The notes beneath the pieces were generated by a model. That model was not told where the DNA came from, ran no database searches, and saw nothing but the letters and a program-made list of their open reading frames with translations. Of a stretch of 42,243 nt of DNA, positions 41,404 to 42,243 are shown in pieces. The position numbers and the translations under genes are program-made. The stretch is taken from NCBI GenBank assembly GCA_050732635.1, contig JBOHRE010000020.1, positions 1 through 42,243 on the forward strand. Direction: 5' to 3'. This DNA comes from JBOHRE01 sp050732635 (GTDB lineage: Bacteria; Gemmatimonadota; Gemmatimonadetes; Longimicrobiales; RSA9). Position 1 is the first letter of the stretch. The number at the start of each line of letters is the position of its first letter.

Positions 41404-42243
41404 ATGCGACTCGCGACACTCCCGACGCTCGCTGCGCTGGTCCTCGCCACCGTGGCGTGCGACGGCGCCGAACCCGGCGTCGCGTCGGACTCGACTCCCT
41501 CGAGCCCACTTGCCGCCGCTGGTGGCAGGGCCATCCGGCGCGCTCTACCGCGTGCACGCGGATGGCGTGTACGGCAGCGCGGACGGCGGCCGGACCTGGA
41601 CCGCGGTGCCGCTCCCGCCCCGCGCGCTCGAGCGTGGGGTGGGCGCGTTCGACGTCGCGCTCGACGGCACCTTCTACGTCGGCGGGCCGTCCGGCATCGC
41701 GTTCAGCGACGATGAGGGGCGAAGCTGGCGGGCGCCCGACGAAGCGCCGGCGCCGGCGGCGATCGTCGCGCTCGCCGCCAACGCGGACTCCGCGCACATT
41801 GCGTTCGCATACGCGCCCAGTGCCGGCGTGCTGCGCACGGAAAATGGCGGCGAGAGCTGGCGCAGAATGGATTCCGGTCCCGAGCCCGAGGTCCGCCAGC
41901 TCATGCACTCCGACCTGCCCGGGAGCATGAACACCGGTTGGCTCTACGCCGCGACCGCCGAGGGCGTCTACCGCGCCATGGATTGCTTCTGCGGCTGGCG
42001 CAGGTCCGGTGAGCTCCCCGGGGACTCGGCCGAGGTGTCGGCCGTGGCTGTCGACCCGCGCACGCCCGAGAACGTCTACGCGGCCGGCCCCGCCGCGGTC
42101 TTCCGCAGCCGCGACGGCGGGGCCACCTGGGAACGGCTCGCCGCGCCCGCCGCCGACGTGAACGGCCTCACCGTCGGACCGGTCGCGGGTGAGATCTTCG
42201 CCGCCACCGCCGGCGGTGCGCTGTACCGCAGCGCGGACGGAGC
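41404..42243 (+). pseudogene. BNR/Asp-box repeat lipoprotein, frameshifted and cut by the window edge
   Basis: The ATG at 41404 opens a lipoprotein signal (LPTLAALVLATVACDG, lipobox TVAC). Near 41495-41520 the protein-like frame moves by one base. Downstream, with no stop to the window edge, come LVAGPSGALYRVHADGVYGSADGGRTWT, FSDDEGRSWRA, RTENGGESWRRM and FRSRDGGATWERL, classic Asp-box (S-x-D-x-G-x-T-W) repeats of a sialidase/sortilin-type beta-propeller. Removing one C from the CCC in AGCCCACTTG would fuse the two parts. The role is unknown; similar proteins occur next to SCO/copper loci. The gene's C-terminus is outside the window. Confidence 0.75.

Overview
The window is high-GC DNA from a Gram-negative bacterium, most likely a member of Gemmatimonadota or a close relative. 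This rests on gene content: a SusC/SusD pair and many lipoprotein or '..AAAQ' signal peptides in very GC-rich DNA, LVIVD-repeat and M28 exported proteins, and BlaI/M56 regulation. Taxonomy cannot be proven from the sequence alone. Genes are dense on both strands, and there is no phage, insertion sequence, CRISPR array or rRNA. One tRNA-Ala(UGC) is present.

Layout. 1-1.5 kb: BlaI repressor and M56 (BlaR1-like) sensor, the latter cut by the window edge. 1.9-2.3 kb: dodecin and tRNA-Ala. 2.4-10.5 kb: an exported M28 peptidase, a frameshifted exported cupin, an FAD oxidoreductase-Rieske fusion, a LamG-like exported protein, a D-serine dehydratase/D-threonine aldolase-like enzyme, a deoxynucleoside kinase and an acyl desaturase. 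10.6-17 kb: an Asp/Arg/His-rich exported protein, a GH18-type protein and a SusC/SusD uptake pair. 17-22 kb: aconitase A, a class I aminotransferase and small membrane or basic proteins. 22-27.3 kb: an SMP-30-like lipoprotein, a LEA14-like lipoprotein, App1-type phosphatase plus M15 peptidase, a two-TM protein and superoxide dismutase. 27.4-31.7 kb: an LVIVD-repeat protein and a TerB-acyl-CoA oxidase fusion. 31.9-35.2 kb: a DUF2231-Rieske protein, a di-heme cytochrome c, a collapsed PQQ-dehydrogenase remnant and a Cys-rich winged-helix regulator.

35.3-41.4 kb is the most coherent block. Two divergent operons leave a common promoter region near 38.85 kb. Leftward: multicopper oxidase, Met-rich lipoprotein, SPW/VKOR-like membrane protein. 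Rightward: Met-rich Spy/CpxP-like protein, small membrane protein, PII-family protein, SCO1, TlpA-type thioredoxin and a BNR-repeat lipoprotein. The content points to periplasmic copper handling, oxidation and delivery coupled to thiol redox. No RND pump or P-type ATPase is in the window, and the PII protein is translationally coupled to its neighbours on both sides.

Two patterns are not explained by ordinary gene content. First, a 47-bp tandem element sits, two copies each, at two convergent gene junctions 18 kb apart. Second, four genes (cupin, PQQ remnant, multicopper oxidase, BNR protein) are each broken by a one-base shift at a short G or C run, which suggests assembly indels rather than four independent pseudogenes. 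Two plus-strand terminator-like hairpins lie directly upstream of start codons and could be attenuators.
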